A DNA stretch of 64,000 bases. Origin: Desulfobacca acetoxidans DSM 11109 (GTDB taxonomy: Bacteria > Desulfobacterota > Desulfobaccia > Desulfobaccales > Desulfobaccaceae). Where the stretch lies: NCBI RefSeq assembly GCF_000195295.1, contig NC_015388.1:2480001-2544000 (forward strand), in the 5' to 3' direction. Below, one piece after another: positions 42,343 through 51,120 of this stretch. The notes under the pieces are model-generated. The model ran no database searches. It saw only the letters and a program-made list of their open reading frames with translations, and was not told the origin of the DNA. Each line of letters begins with the position of its first letter. Within the stretch, counting starts at the first letter, position 1. A program made the translations under genes and the position numbers.

Positions 42343-44082
42343 ATGCATGATAAGGCTCAAGCTCTGCGTCGTCTGCTGGCTCGCCCTGGCATCATACAGG
42401 TTGCCGGGGCGCATAATGGATTGGGGGCCCGTCTCGTAGAGGAGGCCGGCTTTGATGCGGTCTGGGCCAGTGGCCTGGAAATTTCGGCTGCCAATGCGGT
42501 TCCCGATGCCAATATACTGACTATGACAGACTACCAGGAAGCGGCCGCCAATATCAACGAGGCTACCGATCTGCCGGTAATCGCCGACTGTGATACCGGC
42601 TACGGAAACTATGGCAATGTCATCCGGTTAATAAAAAAATATGAAGCCTTGGGGATCGCAGCCGTCTGTATTGAGGATAAGTGCTTTCCAAAGGTCAACA
42701 GTTATATTCCGGGCCGCCAGGAACTGGCACCCCTACCGGAGTTTGTCGGCAAGATTATGGCTGCTAAAGATGCTCAGATATCAGCGGCATTCATGGTCAT
42801 TGCCCGGGTGGAAGCATTGATCGCCGGCTGGGGGTTGGAAGAGGCCTGGCGGCGGGCCGAAGCTTATGCCGCAGCCGGGGCTGATGCCATCCTGATCCAT
42901 TCCAAAGCAAAAACCCCTGATGAAATCCAGGCCTTTATTCGGGGTTGGCGGCGGGCCGAACCTCTGGTAGTGGTACCCACCAGTTACTCTCAGGTAACGG
43001 TGGAAGAATTGGCAGCCTGGGGAGTCAAAATTGTCATCTATGCCAATGCCGGTCTGCGGGCGGCGGTGCGGGCGATGAGTCAAGTTCTGCGGAAGCTTCG
43101 GCAGGCCGGTTCCCTGGCTGCAGTGGAAGCCGATATCACCCCGATGAGCACCATCTTCGAACTCCAGGATATGCCCCGCCTGCGAGCTGCAGAGAAAAAA
43201 TACTCATGCCGGCCTTATGATGATTATACAGTGATTATCCCGGCGGCAGGGCGGCCCCAAGGTGGAGATAGGCTCTCGCTTCTGTTGACCGATCAGCCCG
43301 CAGCGATGTTGCCTCTAAAAGGCAAACCGTTATTGCAACATAATGTCGAAACCCTCAGGCGCCTGGGATTAGACCGGATACTGGTGATCACCGGCTATAA
43401 GGCCGAGGCCATCGATATTACTGGCATTAAGACAGTTTTTAATCCGGATTTCGCCGCTTGTCATATCCTCCATTCCATTATGCAGGCCGGGAGTCATTTC
43501 AATCGGCAGACCCTGCTCATATACGCTGATATTCTGTTCGAACCCTTCATTATCCAGAAACTCCTGGATTGCCGAGCAGATATTGTCCTGGTGGTGGACA
43601 ATTCTTTCAGATACGGATATAATCCCAATAAGAATTTAGATCTGGTAGTGGCCCGGGAAAAACCCCTCCCCCGAAAGCGGCGGTTTCTGGAGCGGACCGA
43701 CAACCTGGCAATGCGTATCGGTCACGATACTATCAGTGATGCAGAAGCTGACTATGAATTCATTGGCATCGTCAAAAGTTCGGCAGCCGGGACTAAGGCC
43801 TTAAAAGAGATCTACGACGACTGTCGCCAGAAATATCAACACCGGCCTTTTCACGAAGCCGCCACCTTTTATCAGGCCTCTTTTACCGACCTGCTGCAAG
43901 AGGTCATTGACCGCGGCCTGCCGGTAAAACTCCTCGAGGTCAACTCGGGTTGGATGGAAATACAGACCTTCGAGGATTATCAACGGGCCTTGTCTCTCTT
44001 TAACCTGCCTGGGCAGGGAATCACCGCACACGATGAAAGTGAGGTACCCCCTCTTGCGCTGCAGGCCCTGAACCTCTCCTGA
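42343..44082 (+). CDS. pepM: Phosphoenolpyruvate mutase fused to nucleotidyltransferase
   Basis: From ATG 42343 the product is 579 residues; the frame opens at 42280 but the extra part is not family-like. The mutase domain (about 1-290) has the signature EDKCFPKVNSYIPG (EDKxxxxxNS) plus DCDTGYGN, so it should convert PEP to phosphonopyruvate. The C-terminal half (about 300-560) is a nucleotidyltransferase fold with a modified entry loop IIPAAGRPQGGDRL and LPLKGKPLLQHNVETLRRLG. The fusion suggests that the phosphonate is later activated as a CMP derivative. It heads a six-gene operon. Confidence 0.92.
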   Translation: MHDKAQALRRLLARPGIIQVAGAHNGLGARLVEEAGFDAVWASGLEISAANAVPDANILTMTDYQEAAANINEATDLPVIADCDTGYGNYGNVIRLIKKYEALGIAAVCIEDKCFPKVNSYIPGRQELAPLPEFVGKIMAAKDAQISAAFMVIARVEALIAGWGLEEAWRRAEAYAAAGADAILIHSKAKTPDEIQAFIRGWRRAEPLVVVPTSYSQVTVEELAAWGVKIVIYANAGLRAAVRAMSQVLRKLRQAGSLAAVEADITPMSTIFELQDMPRLRAAEKKYSCRPYDDYTVIIPAAGRPQGGDRLSLLLTDQPAAMLPLKGKPLLQHNVETLRRLGLDRILVITGYKAEAIDITGIKTVFNPDFAACHILHSIMQAGSHFNRQTLLIYADILFEPFIIQKLLDCRADIVLVVDNSFRYGYNPNKNLDLVVAREKPLPRKRRFLERTDNLAMRIGHDTISDAEADYEFIGIVKSSAAGTKALKEIYDDCRQKYQHRPFHEAATFYQASFTDLLQEVIDRGLPVKLLEVNSGWMEIQTFEDYQRALSLFNLPGQGITAHDESEVPPLALQALNLS

Positions 44083-44115
44083 CATTGGCATTTAGAGAGA
44101 AGATTGGTTAAGGCG

Positions 44116-45225
44116 ATGGTCGATGCCATTGAACTTATTGAATTTTTTGATAATTTAGGTTTTGGCCCTTACACCGGAGTCCCCTGCTCGCTGCTTAATC
44201 CCCTGATCAGCTACCTGGAACGGGATTCGAACCGACTATACGTTGCTGCGGCCAGCGAAGGGGAGGCCATGGGAATAGCAGCGGGCTGGAACCTGGCCGG
44301 ACGCCAGCCGGTTATCCTGATGCAGAACTCCGGTTTTGGGAATGCAGTCAATCCCTTGACCTCTTTGCAATTGATCTACCATTTCCCCTGCCTGCTGGTC
44401 ATTTCCTGGCGGGGAGAACCTGGGCGGCCGGATGCGGTGCAACACCGGATTATGGGTCTAAAAATGCCGGGGCTGCTGGCCCTCCTGGGTCTTTCCTATA
44501 CTGTGCTGACGGGCGACTGGGAGGTTGACCGGGAAAAACTGCAATGGCTGCAGGGGCAGATGACGGTCTTAAATCAACCGGCAGCGCTTATCGTTCCGAG
44601 AGGCACAATCGCTCCGGTAACTAAGTATATTCAACAACCCCAGCGGTCTCTGAAGCGCCAGGAGGCCATTGCTATCATCTGTCAGACCCTGCGGGGTGAT
44701 GAACTCTTGATCTCTACAACCGGCAAAATCTCCCGGGAATTGTATAACACTAAAGATGCCGGGAACAATTTTTATATGGTGGGATCTATGGGATGTGCCA
44801 GCGCCATTGGCCTGGGTCTAGCCCTGGCCCAGCCGCAGCGGCGTGTGGTGGTCCTGGACGGCGACGGCGCCTGTCTGATGAAAATGGGCAACCTTAGCAC
44901 CATCGGCCATTATCGCCCGGCCAATCTGATCCACTTAGTACTGGATAACGAGGCCTATGATTCCACCGGCGGCCAGGCCAGCAACTCCGCAACCGCCTCC
45001 CTAAGTGGGGTGGCGAAGGAGGCAGGCTACCGGACAGCCCAGCAGGTGAGCGACCCCGAGGCACTGACCGAACGGTTGCAGACCATCTTAGGCCAGCCGG
45101 GGCCGCATTTCCTTTTAATAAAAGTGGCAACCGGGGCCGCAGTAGATCTGCCGCGACCGTCTCTAACCCCTCCGGAGATGAAGGACCGGTTTCAGACCGT
45201 CCTCAAGACTTATCCCAGGATCTGA
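44116..45225 (+). CDS. ppd: Phosphonopyruvate decarboxylase
   Basis: The product of about 369 residues is a thiamine-diphosphate enzyme. The N-terminal part has YTGVPCSLLNPLI and SEGEAMGIAAGWNLAG. The C-terminal TPP-binding motif is LDGDGACLMKMGNLSTIG (GDG...N). The enzyme makes phosphonoacetaldehyde and pulls the unfavourable mutase reaction forward. A TTG at 44104 is also possible as start. It begins 33 nt after pepM and ends 2 nt before the next gene. Confidence 0.92.
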   Translation: MVDAIELIEFFDNLGFGPYTGVPCSLLNPLISYLERDSNRLYVAAASEGEAMGIAAGWNLAGRQPVILMQNSGFGNAVNPLTSLQLIYHFPCLLVISWRGEPGRPDAVQHRIMGLKMPGLLALLGLSYTVLTGDWEVDREKLQWLQGQMTVLNQPAALIVPRGTIAPVTKYIQQPQRSLKRQEAIAIICQTLRGDELLISTTGKISRELYNTKDAGNNFYMVGSMGCASAIGLGLALAQPQRRVVVLDGDGACLMKMGNLSTIGHYRPANLIHLVLDNEAYDSTGGQASNSATASLSGVAKEAGYRTAQQVSDPEALTERLQTILGQPGPHFLLIKVATGAAVDLPRPSLTPPEMKDRFQTVLKTYPRI

Positions 45226-45227
45226 CC

Positions 45228-45995
45228 GTGATTGCCGTCATTTTAAGCGCTGGCGTCGGCCGCCGGTTGGCGCCGCTAACTGAGAGCATCCCTAAAGCCC
45301 TGATTGAGGTCGGCGGTCGCCCCCTCATCTGGCATACTCTGGTAGCCCTACGTTATTTCGGTGTCTCCGAGGTGGTGTTGGTCGTCGGACATCGGCGGGA
45401 ACTGCTGCAAAAGCAACTCCGCTCCGGCTTCTCGGGAATCACCCTCCACTGGGTGGAAAACGAACACTACGCCCAAACCGGCAGCCTCTACTCCCTCTGG
45501 CTGAGTCGGGGCTATCTTGGAGGACCATTTCTCTTTATGGATGCCGACCTGTTATTTAACCCCTTCATTCTGGCCGGTCTGCCCGAATGGACTGAAAGAA
45601 GCCGCCTCCTGGTAGGCCCGCTCGACCACGACAGCGGCGAAGAAGTCAAAGTGTACCAGGAGCAGGGTTTGGCGGTGGCTATCGGCAAGAATGTTCGCGT
45701 TCAGGCACCTCTGGCCGGCGAGGCACTAGGCATCATCAGCGTCGCCGCTGCAGACGCACCCCTGGCGATCAGCCTGATGGATGCCTTAATCAGAATGGCA
45801 CCGCAGACCGAACACGAGGAGTTGTCCCAGGCCCTTTGTCAACACCGGCGCCTCTGGGTAGAGGATATCGGCCACCAGGCATGGCTGGAAATCGATTTTC
45901 TGGAAGATGTCTCTCGGGCTCGGCAAGAGGTTTGGCCTGCCATTCAACAACAGGTGGCTGCCGTCGGTCGCCAGGATATTTTTGCGGATAGCTAG
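45228..45995 (+). CDS. Nucleotidyltransferase, probably CTP:phosphonate cytidylyltransferase (PntC-like)
   Basis: The 255-residue product (GTG start) has the full nucleotidyltransferase signature AVILSAGVGRRLAPLTESIPKAL, of which GxGxRL and PKAL bind the nucleotide, and FMDADLLFN as the metal-binding loop. Position between decarboxylase and 2-AEP transaminase suggests 2-aminoethylphosphonate as substrate, giving CMP-AEP, as described for PntC of Treponema denticola. Substrate is inference. It is the second nucleotidyltransferase domain of the operon. Confidence 0.8.
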   Translation: MIAVILSAGVGRRLAPLTESIPKALIEVGGRPLIWHTLVALRYFGVSEVVLVVGHRRELLQKQLRSGFSGITLHWVENEHYAQTGSLYSLWLSRGYLGGPFLFMDADLLFNPFILAGLPEWTERSRLLVGPLDHDSGEEVKVYQEQGLAVAIGKNVRVQAPLAGEALGIISVAAADAPLAISLMDALIRMAPQTEHEELSQALCQHRRLWVEDIGHQAWLEIDFLEDVSRARQEVWPAIQQQVAAVGRQDIFADS

Positions 45996-46031
45996 GAGAG
46001 AGAATGACAAGAGAGAGGAGACAGTATCACG

Positions 46032-47162
46032 TTGCAATTACCGCCGCGTAAAGTATTGTTGAACCCCGGACCGGCAACAACTACCGATACCGTCAAAACC
46101 GCCCTGGTGGTGGCCGATATCTGCCCGCGTGAAACTGAATTTGCCGAGGTTATGCGGCAAGTCCGACACGATCTGGTAAAGATTGCCGGGGGAAGCCCTG
46201 AAAGTCACACGGCGGTGCTTTTTACCGGTTCGGGCACTGCGGTGATGGATGCGGTGCTCAATTCGGTGGTGCCATCCGGCAGGGCTGTAATTGTTATTAA
46301 CAACGGTGCTTATGGGGAACGTCTGGCGGCCATCGTCCGATGTTACCGATTGCCGCTATTGGAATTGCGCTATCCTTGGGGCGAATGGCCTGATTTGGCC
46401 CAGGTGGAAGCTACCATGAAAGCCCATCCGGAGGCCTCGCATCTGGCTCTGGTACATCATGAGACCAGTACCGGGTTATTAAATCCACTCTCGGAGGTGG
46501 CTGCTTTGGCCCGCCGTCACGGCGTCGGACTGATCGTCGATGCCATCTCCAGTCTGGGCGGACTACCGCTTGATGTACGGCAGGAGAATATTGATTTTCT
46601 CCTATCGACGTCAAATAAGTGTCTACAGGGAATGCCAGGATTGTCTTTCGCCATCTGCCGACGGCAGGCTCTGGAAGAGATTCGGGAAGTGCCGCGGCGA
46701 ACCTTCTACCTCAACCTCTATCAGCAGTACCAACATTTTGCGGCCAATGGCCAGATGCAGTTCACCCCGCCGGTACAGGTAATCTACGCCCTGTCCCAGG
46801 CCATCAGGGAATATTTTGCCGAAGGCGCGGCCAATCGTTTTGAGCGCTACCGCCGCAACTGGCAGACGTTGTTTGCAGGCCTCAAACAATTAGGATTCCA
46901 AACCCTGCTGCCTCTTGAGCGTCAATCACCTCTATTGACCACAGTGCTGGAGCCTGATGACCCCAACTACAGTTTTGACAAGATCCACGATGCCTGCTAC
47001 CGGAGAGGTTTTACTATTTATCCCGGCAAATTGCAGGCAGAGCGGACGTTCCGGGTGGCTAACCTCGGGGCGATTGATTATCACGATATACAGGCCTTTT
47101 TAAGAGCCTTGGAGGAGGTCTTGGGCGAATTTCAGGTCAAGATACCGGTGATCTACCACTAA
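46032..47162 (+). CDS. 2-Aminoethylphosphonate transaminase (PhnW-like)
   Basis: The 376-residue class V aminotransferase has LLNPGPATTTDTVKTALV at the start, VHHETSTGLLNPL and VDAISSLGG (PLP Asp). The Schiff-base lysine is in STSNKCLQGMPG near residue 197. In this operon it would aminate phosphonoacetaldehyde to 2-AEP, the reverse of the catabolic PhnW direction. The TTG at 46032 is the family-like start. Its last base overlaps the next gene's start. Confidence 0.88.
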   Translation: MQLPPRKVLLNPGPATTTDTVKTALVVADICPRETEFAEVMRQVRHDLVKIAGGSPESHTAVLFTGSGTAVMDAVLNSVVPSGRAVIVINNGAYGERLAAIVRCYRLPLLELRYPWGEWPDLAQVEATMKAHPEASHLALVHHETSTGLLNPLSEVAALARRHGVGLIVDAISSLGGLPLDVRQENIDFLLSTSNKCLQGMPGLSFAICRRQALEEIREVPRRTFYLNLYQQYQHFAANGQMQFTPPVQVIYALSQAIREYFAEGAANRFERYRRNWQTLFAGLKQLGFQTLLPLERQSPLLTTVLEPDDPNYSFDKIHDACYRRGFTIYPGKLQAERTFRVANLGAIDYHDIQAFLRALEEVLGEFQVKIPVIYH

Positions 47163-48469
47163 TGACGATCGCCGCTTGTATCAGCGTTCCGACGGAGGGA
47201 TTTGCCGCTGACCTTTTTGGGATGGTGGCCGGACTGCCCCTATGGCAAAGGCAGCTTCTGATGCTTTCTCGCACCGGGGCGACGCCTATTGCTATCCTGG
47301 AACAACCGGACAGGAAGGAGAAGCTGCGGCGGGAGTTGGCAGCGGTGCAGAAATTGCCGCCAGTCAGGATCATCTCCGATCCTCGGGAGTTGGCGCATAC
47401 ATCGCTTAACCACGAAGTGGAAGGTTGCCTGTACCTGCCGCTTAATCTTTTGATCGAGCCCGAGCGGCTGGCTGCCTTTGCTGCCCAGGACCTGCCGCAG
47501 GGACAGGTTGCGGTCGGAATAGTTTCGATGAGCCATGCGACGGGCGCGGATACAGGTAAGTTAGAAAATCGGTCACCGGTACTATTATCCGGCGATCGGG
47601 TGGTGTCCTGGGGAGAGAGAGAGTCGGCAACGACCGAACAGGCGTCCCGCCTGCTGCTCTTTTCAACCTCCGCTTGGCAGGAGTGGCGAAATAGCGGCCA
47701 TGATCTTGACTTATTTCTGACCCGCTTAGCGCGTCAGGACCGGCTCCGGGGGATAGAGTTGCATAGCGGTGAGGTTTTTTTCATCCGGCAACAGCAGGAT
47801 CTTGAGTCGGCTACAAATTGGCTGATTAGCCGGGAAGAAAGTTCACCGGTTGGAGAAGGAATACTCGAGAATTCCTGGAATCGCGCCTTGGCGCGGCGGC
47901 TTCTGCCCTGGATACTTCGACAACAGATTGCCCCGAATCAAATCACCCTGACCGCCTTCCTGTTCGGTCTATTGGCCGCCTGGGCTTTTGCTCAAGGTTC
48001 CCATGGTTGGTCCGTGGCTGCGGGCCTGTTGTTGCCTCTGCTCCTGGTATTGGATTGCTTGGATGGGGCCGTAGCTCGATTGAAATTTAAAGAGTCCCGT
48101 CTGGGCGCCTGGCTGGATCGGCAGGGTGATAGCCTGCTTAATCTGCTATTGTTTTGGGGGATAGCCCGCGGGTGCTATCTAGCTTCCTCCCATCCCGTTT
48201 TTCTGGTTGCGGGAGTTCTTTTAACTTTCGGTTATCTGAGCTGTTGGTGGCTATTGGACATGCCAGGGGTTGTTGCCCTGCCAACTGCCCAGGCTCCTGA
48301 AAGCTGGAAAGAAAAAATCCTGGCGGAGCTGTCAAGTCGGGACTTCTTTTATCTGATCTTATTATTAGCCTGTTTGAATCGATTAGAATGGCTGATTGTC
48401 GGCAGTGCGGTGGGAACCAACATTTTTGCAATAGTTCTCCTTAGGCAGAAATATTATGACCAAGGCTAA
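47162..48469 (+). CDS. CDP-alcohol phosphotransferase with a degenerate nucleotidyltransferase-like N-terminal domain
   Basis: The 435-residue product has a C-terminal membrane domain (about 245-435) with the CDP-alcohol phosphotransferase motif: D-x2-DG-x2-AR-x8-G-x3-D-x3-D is complete in DCLDGAVARLKFKES and LGAWLDRQGD. The first 235 residues look like a MobA-type nucleotidyltransferase that has lost its GxGxR loop (AADLFGMVAGLPLWQRQLLM). It resembles the layout of IPC transferase/DIPP synthase fusions with the first domain dead. It should move the phosphonate head group from CMP-AEP to a lipid alcohol. Confidence 0.85.
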   Translation: MTIAACISVPTEGFAADLFGMVAGLPLWQRQLLMLSRTGATPIAILEQPDRKEKLRRELAAVQKLPPVRIISDPRELAHTSLNHEVEGCLYLPLNLLIEPERLAAFAAQDLPQGQVAVGIVSMSHATGADTGKLENRSPVLLSGDRVVSWGERESATTEQASRLLLFSTSAWQEWRNSGHDLDLFLTRLARQDRLRGIELHSGEVFFIRQQQDLESATNWLISREESSPVGEGILENSWNRALARRLLPWILRQQIAPNQITLTAFLFGLLAAWAFAQGSHGWSVAAGLLLPLLLVLDCLDGAVARLKFKESRLGAWLDRQGDSLLNLLLFWGIARGCYLASSHPVFLVAGVLLTFGYLSCWWLLDMPGVVALPTAQAPESWKEKILAELSSRDFFYLILLLACLNRLEWLIVGSAVGTNIFAIVLLRQKYYDQG

Positions 48470-49415
48470 GATACTCTTAGTAGTTATCGCATCCCTATTT
48501 CTATTCTGGATGCTCAGATCGGTTGGCTGGGAGGCAATCCTACAGCATCTCAGAATGGTCGGCTGGTATTGGCCGCTGATTCTCCTGCCCTACCTGCTGG
48601 TGAACCTTTTGGATTCCATGTCCTGGTATTTCAGCTTTGGAAGTCCACCGACCGGTTTGACGATCCGATACCTGTTCTTCAATCGGTTGGCCGGTGAAGC
48701 CATTAATATCCTGACCCCGATGGCCAGTTTAGGGGGTGAACCGGTCAAGGCCATGTTATTACAGAAAAAGGGAGTTTCCTTGACCAACTCCACCGCCTCT
48801 TTGGTCATCAGCAAGGGAATTATGGCGTTGTCGATGGTGCTGTATATCCTTTTAGGGCTGGCGCTGGCGCCGTTTCTCTTTCACCTGTCATCGGCGTGGC
48901 TGTGGGGGCTGTTGGCGGCTGCCTTAGTGCTGGGTGGCGGGGCGTTGGGATTTGTCCTGTTGCAGAGATATGGATTATGCCAGCTCGGCCTGGCAGTACT
49001 GGAAAGATGCCGTTTCCTGCCTGGCCGCTTGAAAGAAAAAGAAGAGGCCATCTGTCGTCTGGACGCCCAAATGTCGACTTTTTACCGGCAACATGGGAGG
49101 AAATTTTTTCTGGCCTTGGGGCTGTACTTCCTCAGTTGGCTAATCCACGGCCTGGAAGTATATATTATCTTTTACCTCTTAGGACATCCCATCGGATTGG
49201 TGACCGCTCTCTGCCTGGACGCCCTGGCCACCCTGATCGGCGGTCTGGCCTTTTTTATTCCGGGGAATCTGGCGGTACAGGATGGCGGCATTATCCTGTT
49301 GACCATCGGATTGCACTTAGGTTCGCTGCTTGGCGCTGCCTGTAGTGTGATCCGGCGCCTGCGAGAGGGTTTTTGGCTGGCCGTCGGGCTCGTGGCGCTG
49401 GCCTACGACCGCTAA
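48456..49415 (+). CDS. Flippase-like membrane protein (lysylphosphatidylglycerol synthase TM family)
   Basis: The 319-residue product has about eight hydrophobic helices and the family motifs FNRLAGEAINILTPMASLGGEPVKA and GLAFFIPGNLAVQDGGI. This UPF0104/TIGR00374 family includes lipid or lipid-linked glycan translocators and the membrane half of MprF. Overlap with the preceding gene by 14 nt puts it in the phosphonate operon. It could flip the phosphonolipid across the inner membrane. That role is inference. Confidence 0.82.
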   Translation: MTKAKILLVVIASLFLFWMLRSVGWEAILQHLRMVGWYWPLILLPYLLVNLLDSMSWYFSFGSPPTGLTIRYLFFNRLAGEAINILTPMASLGGEPVKAMLLQKKGVSLTNSTASLVISKGIMALSMVLYILLGLALAPFLFHLSSAWLWGLLAAALVLGGGALGFVLLQRYGLCQLGLAVLERCRFLPGRLKEKEEAICRLDAQMSTFYRQHGRKFFLALGLYFLSWLIHGLEVYIIFYLLGHPIGLVTALCLDALATLIGGLAFFIPGNLAVQDGGIILLTIGLHLGSLLGAACSVIRRLREGFWLAVGLVALAYDR

Positions 49416-49619
49416 AAACAGGACGTGCAGCAGTTTCCTTCAGACCTGAGAACGAAAAGACGATTACTGGCGAGGTGGAAAGATAGTCGACATTGATTGA
49501 CCGCTTAACCTCTGCTTGCAATACGACGATGGTTGCCTTATAGTTAAATATAAGATTGATTATAATGCCATTACGCGACTATCGATCAGCAGGTACAGCA
49601 ATAAGGAGATGAAAAGAAC

Positions 49620-49847
49620 ATGCCCATTTTTGAATTCCATTGCAATGACTGTGGCCAAGATTTTGAGAAATTAGTTTTTGGGAGCGGCGAAGTTGTAGAG
49701 TGTCCGGCCTGTCATCAGACTAATTGTGAAAAGTTGATGAGTGCTTGCAATGCTAAGGTCGGCTTCAAGCTCACGTCCACTTCTTCCGGAGGCAAAGGAG
49801 CTTCCTGTACCGGCTGCACTGCGACCAGTTGCAGCACCTGCCATTAA
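49620..49847 (+). CDS. FmdB-type zinc-ribbon protein
   Basis: The 75-residue product begins MPIFEFHCNDCGQDFEKLV and has CPACHQTNCEKL, the FmdB/Zn-ribbon regulatory family. The tail CTGCTATSCSTCH is rich in cysteine. AAGGAG precedes the ATG. A stable hairpin follows. Function unknown beyond a presumed regulatory or metal-binding role. Confidence 0.85.
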   Translation: MPIFEFHCNDCGQDFEKLVFGSGEVVECPACHQTNCEKLMSACNAKVGFKLTSTSSGGKGASCTGCTATSCSTCH

Positions 49848-49857
49848 GCTGTGAGAC

Positions 49858-49883
49858 CGCCCTTCCTAAAGTCGGGAAGGGCG
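49858..49883 (+). terminator. Hairpin after the FmdB-like gene
   Basis: CGCCCTTCC pairs with GGAAGGGCG over a short loop, starting 11 nt after the stop codon; the following U-run is poor. Confidence 0.6.
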
Positions 49884-50058
49884 ATACTTCATACACGCAC
49901 CAGTAATATTCCGGCGTGGTCTAGGATCAAGACACCTGCGAGAAACACCGCCATTTCTTTTACCGTAATGACCCCGTGATCAACAACAAGAGATTTTTCT
50001 TGCAATTCCCGTAAAATCCTCTTAGAATATATTTTTGTTTAACAAGGAGGCGGTTTTC

Positions 50059-50250
50059 ATGGCTAAGTTCTGCGAAATATGCGGCAAAGGGCCGCAGGTG
50101 GGCAATAACGTCTCGCATGCCAACAACAAGACCAAACGGCGCTGGCTGCCAAATCTCAGGCGGGTACGGGCGCTGCAGAACGGTCAGGTGAAATATATTC
50201 AGGTATGTACCCGCTGCCTCCGGTCTGGCCGGGTGGTAAAGCCGGCTTGA
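50059..50250 (+). CDS. rpmB: Ribosomal protein L28
   Basis: The 63-residue product [20 protein letters not shown] with [12 protein letters not shown] is L28, here with a complete four-cysteine zinc set (CEIC and CTRC). AAGGAGGCGG sits before ATG 50059; the frame starts earlier at 50035 but that lacks a ribosome site. It stands alone. Confidence 0.95.
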   Translation: MAKFCEICGKGPQVGNNVSHANNKTKRRWLPNLRRVRALQNGQVKYIQVCTRCLRSGRVVKPA

Positions 50251-50404
50251 TGATACCGGAGGCGGAAGCTCAATCGGTTGAAGCCAGACCATACTGAGCG
50301 CTGCCAAACAAGCTGCAGAGTTAAAAAGGGCCATTTCCTGAGGGCTTCTCTGCCATCCTGTTTTATGGCGGCTTTTTAATGAGCGTTTGGAGATATAGAA
50401 GGTC

Positions 50405-51028
50405 GTGTCGCGGGTAAACCCGGATCGCCTCAGTAAGTGGTTCTACCGAACCATGCGTTGGCTGACGCGTCAGAGTTTTCAGCGGTATTTTAGGTTGGCA
50501 GTGGAAGGCCTGGACCATTGGCCGATGCAGGGACCGGCCATCCTCTGTCCCAAGCACCAGCGGTGGGAAGACGTGCCGATCGTCGGCCTGACATTTCCCC
50601 GCCCTCTGTATTATGTGGCCAAGGTCGAACTTTTTCAGAATCTTGCCAGCCGCACCCTGGTGCAGGCCTTGGGAGGCATTCCCTTGGATCGCCAGAGACC
50701 GCAGGCGACTCTATCGACGTTTCGGTCCCTCAACCGTATCCTGCAGCGCCAGGAGCAGATCGTCCTTTTTCCCGAGGGTACCTATGTTCCCGGTCAGGTA
50801 GGTTGTGGCAAGCATCGCTTCATTCAACTTCTGCTGCGACTGCAGACACACCTGCCGCAAAAACGCCTGCCGTTCATTCCGGTGGGTATAAGATACCAAC
50901 CCGATCCACCCGGATGCCGGGTTCGGGTCCGCATCGGCCTCCCCATCACGACTGATGGCCCGGAGCAGGCCGGCAACCTCACTCGGCAAATCATGGCCGC
51001 CATAGAGAAATTGCAAGCTCCGGACTAG
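50405..51028 (+). CDS. 1-acyl-glycerol-3-phosphate acyltransferase family (PlsC-like)
   Basis: The 207-residue product has the acyltransferase block I PKHQRWEDVP (HxxxxD) and block III LFPEGTYVPG, with GGIPLDRQRP between. It would acylate lysophosphatidate or a related acceptor at the membrane. Start is GTG 50405. It faces menG tail to tail. Confidence 0.85.
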   Translation: MSRVNPDRLSKWFYRTMRWLTRQSFQRYFRLAVEGLDHWPMQGPAILCPKHQRWEDVPIVGLTFPRPLYYVAKVELFQNLASRTLVQALGGIPLDRQRPQATLSTFRSLNRILQRQEQIVLFPEGTYVPGQVGCGKHRFIQLLLRLQTHLPQKRLPFIPVGIRYQPDPPGCRVRVRIGLPITTDGPEQAGNLTRQIMAAIEKLQAPD

Positions 51029-51120
51029 AGTCGCCCGCCCTCCCCTACTTGTCCCAGCAAACGTTTTTACTGCTCTCGTTAATAGACAGACTTCCGATCC
51101 GCCCTTGGCGCCGGTCATCT

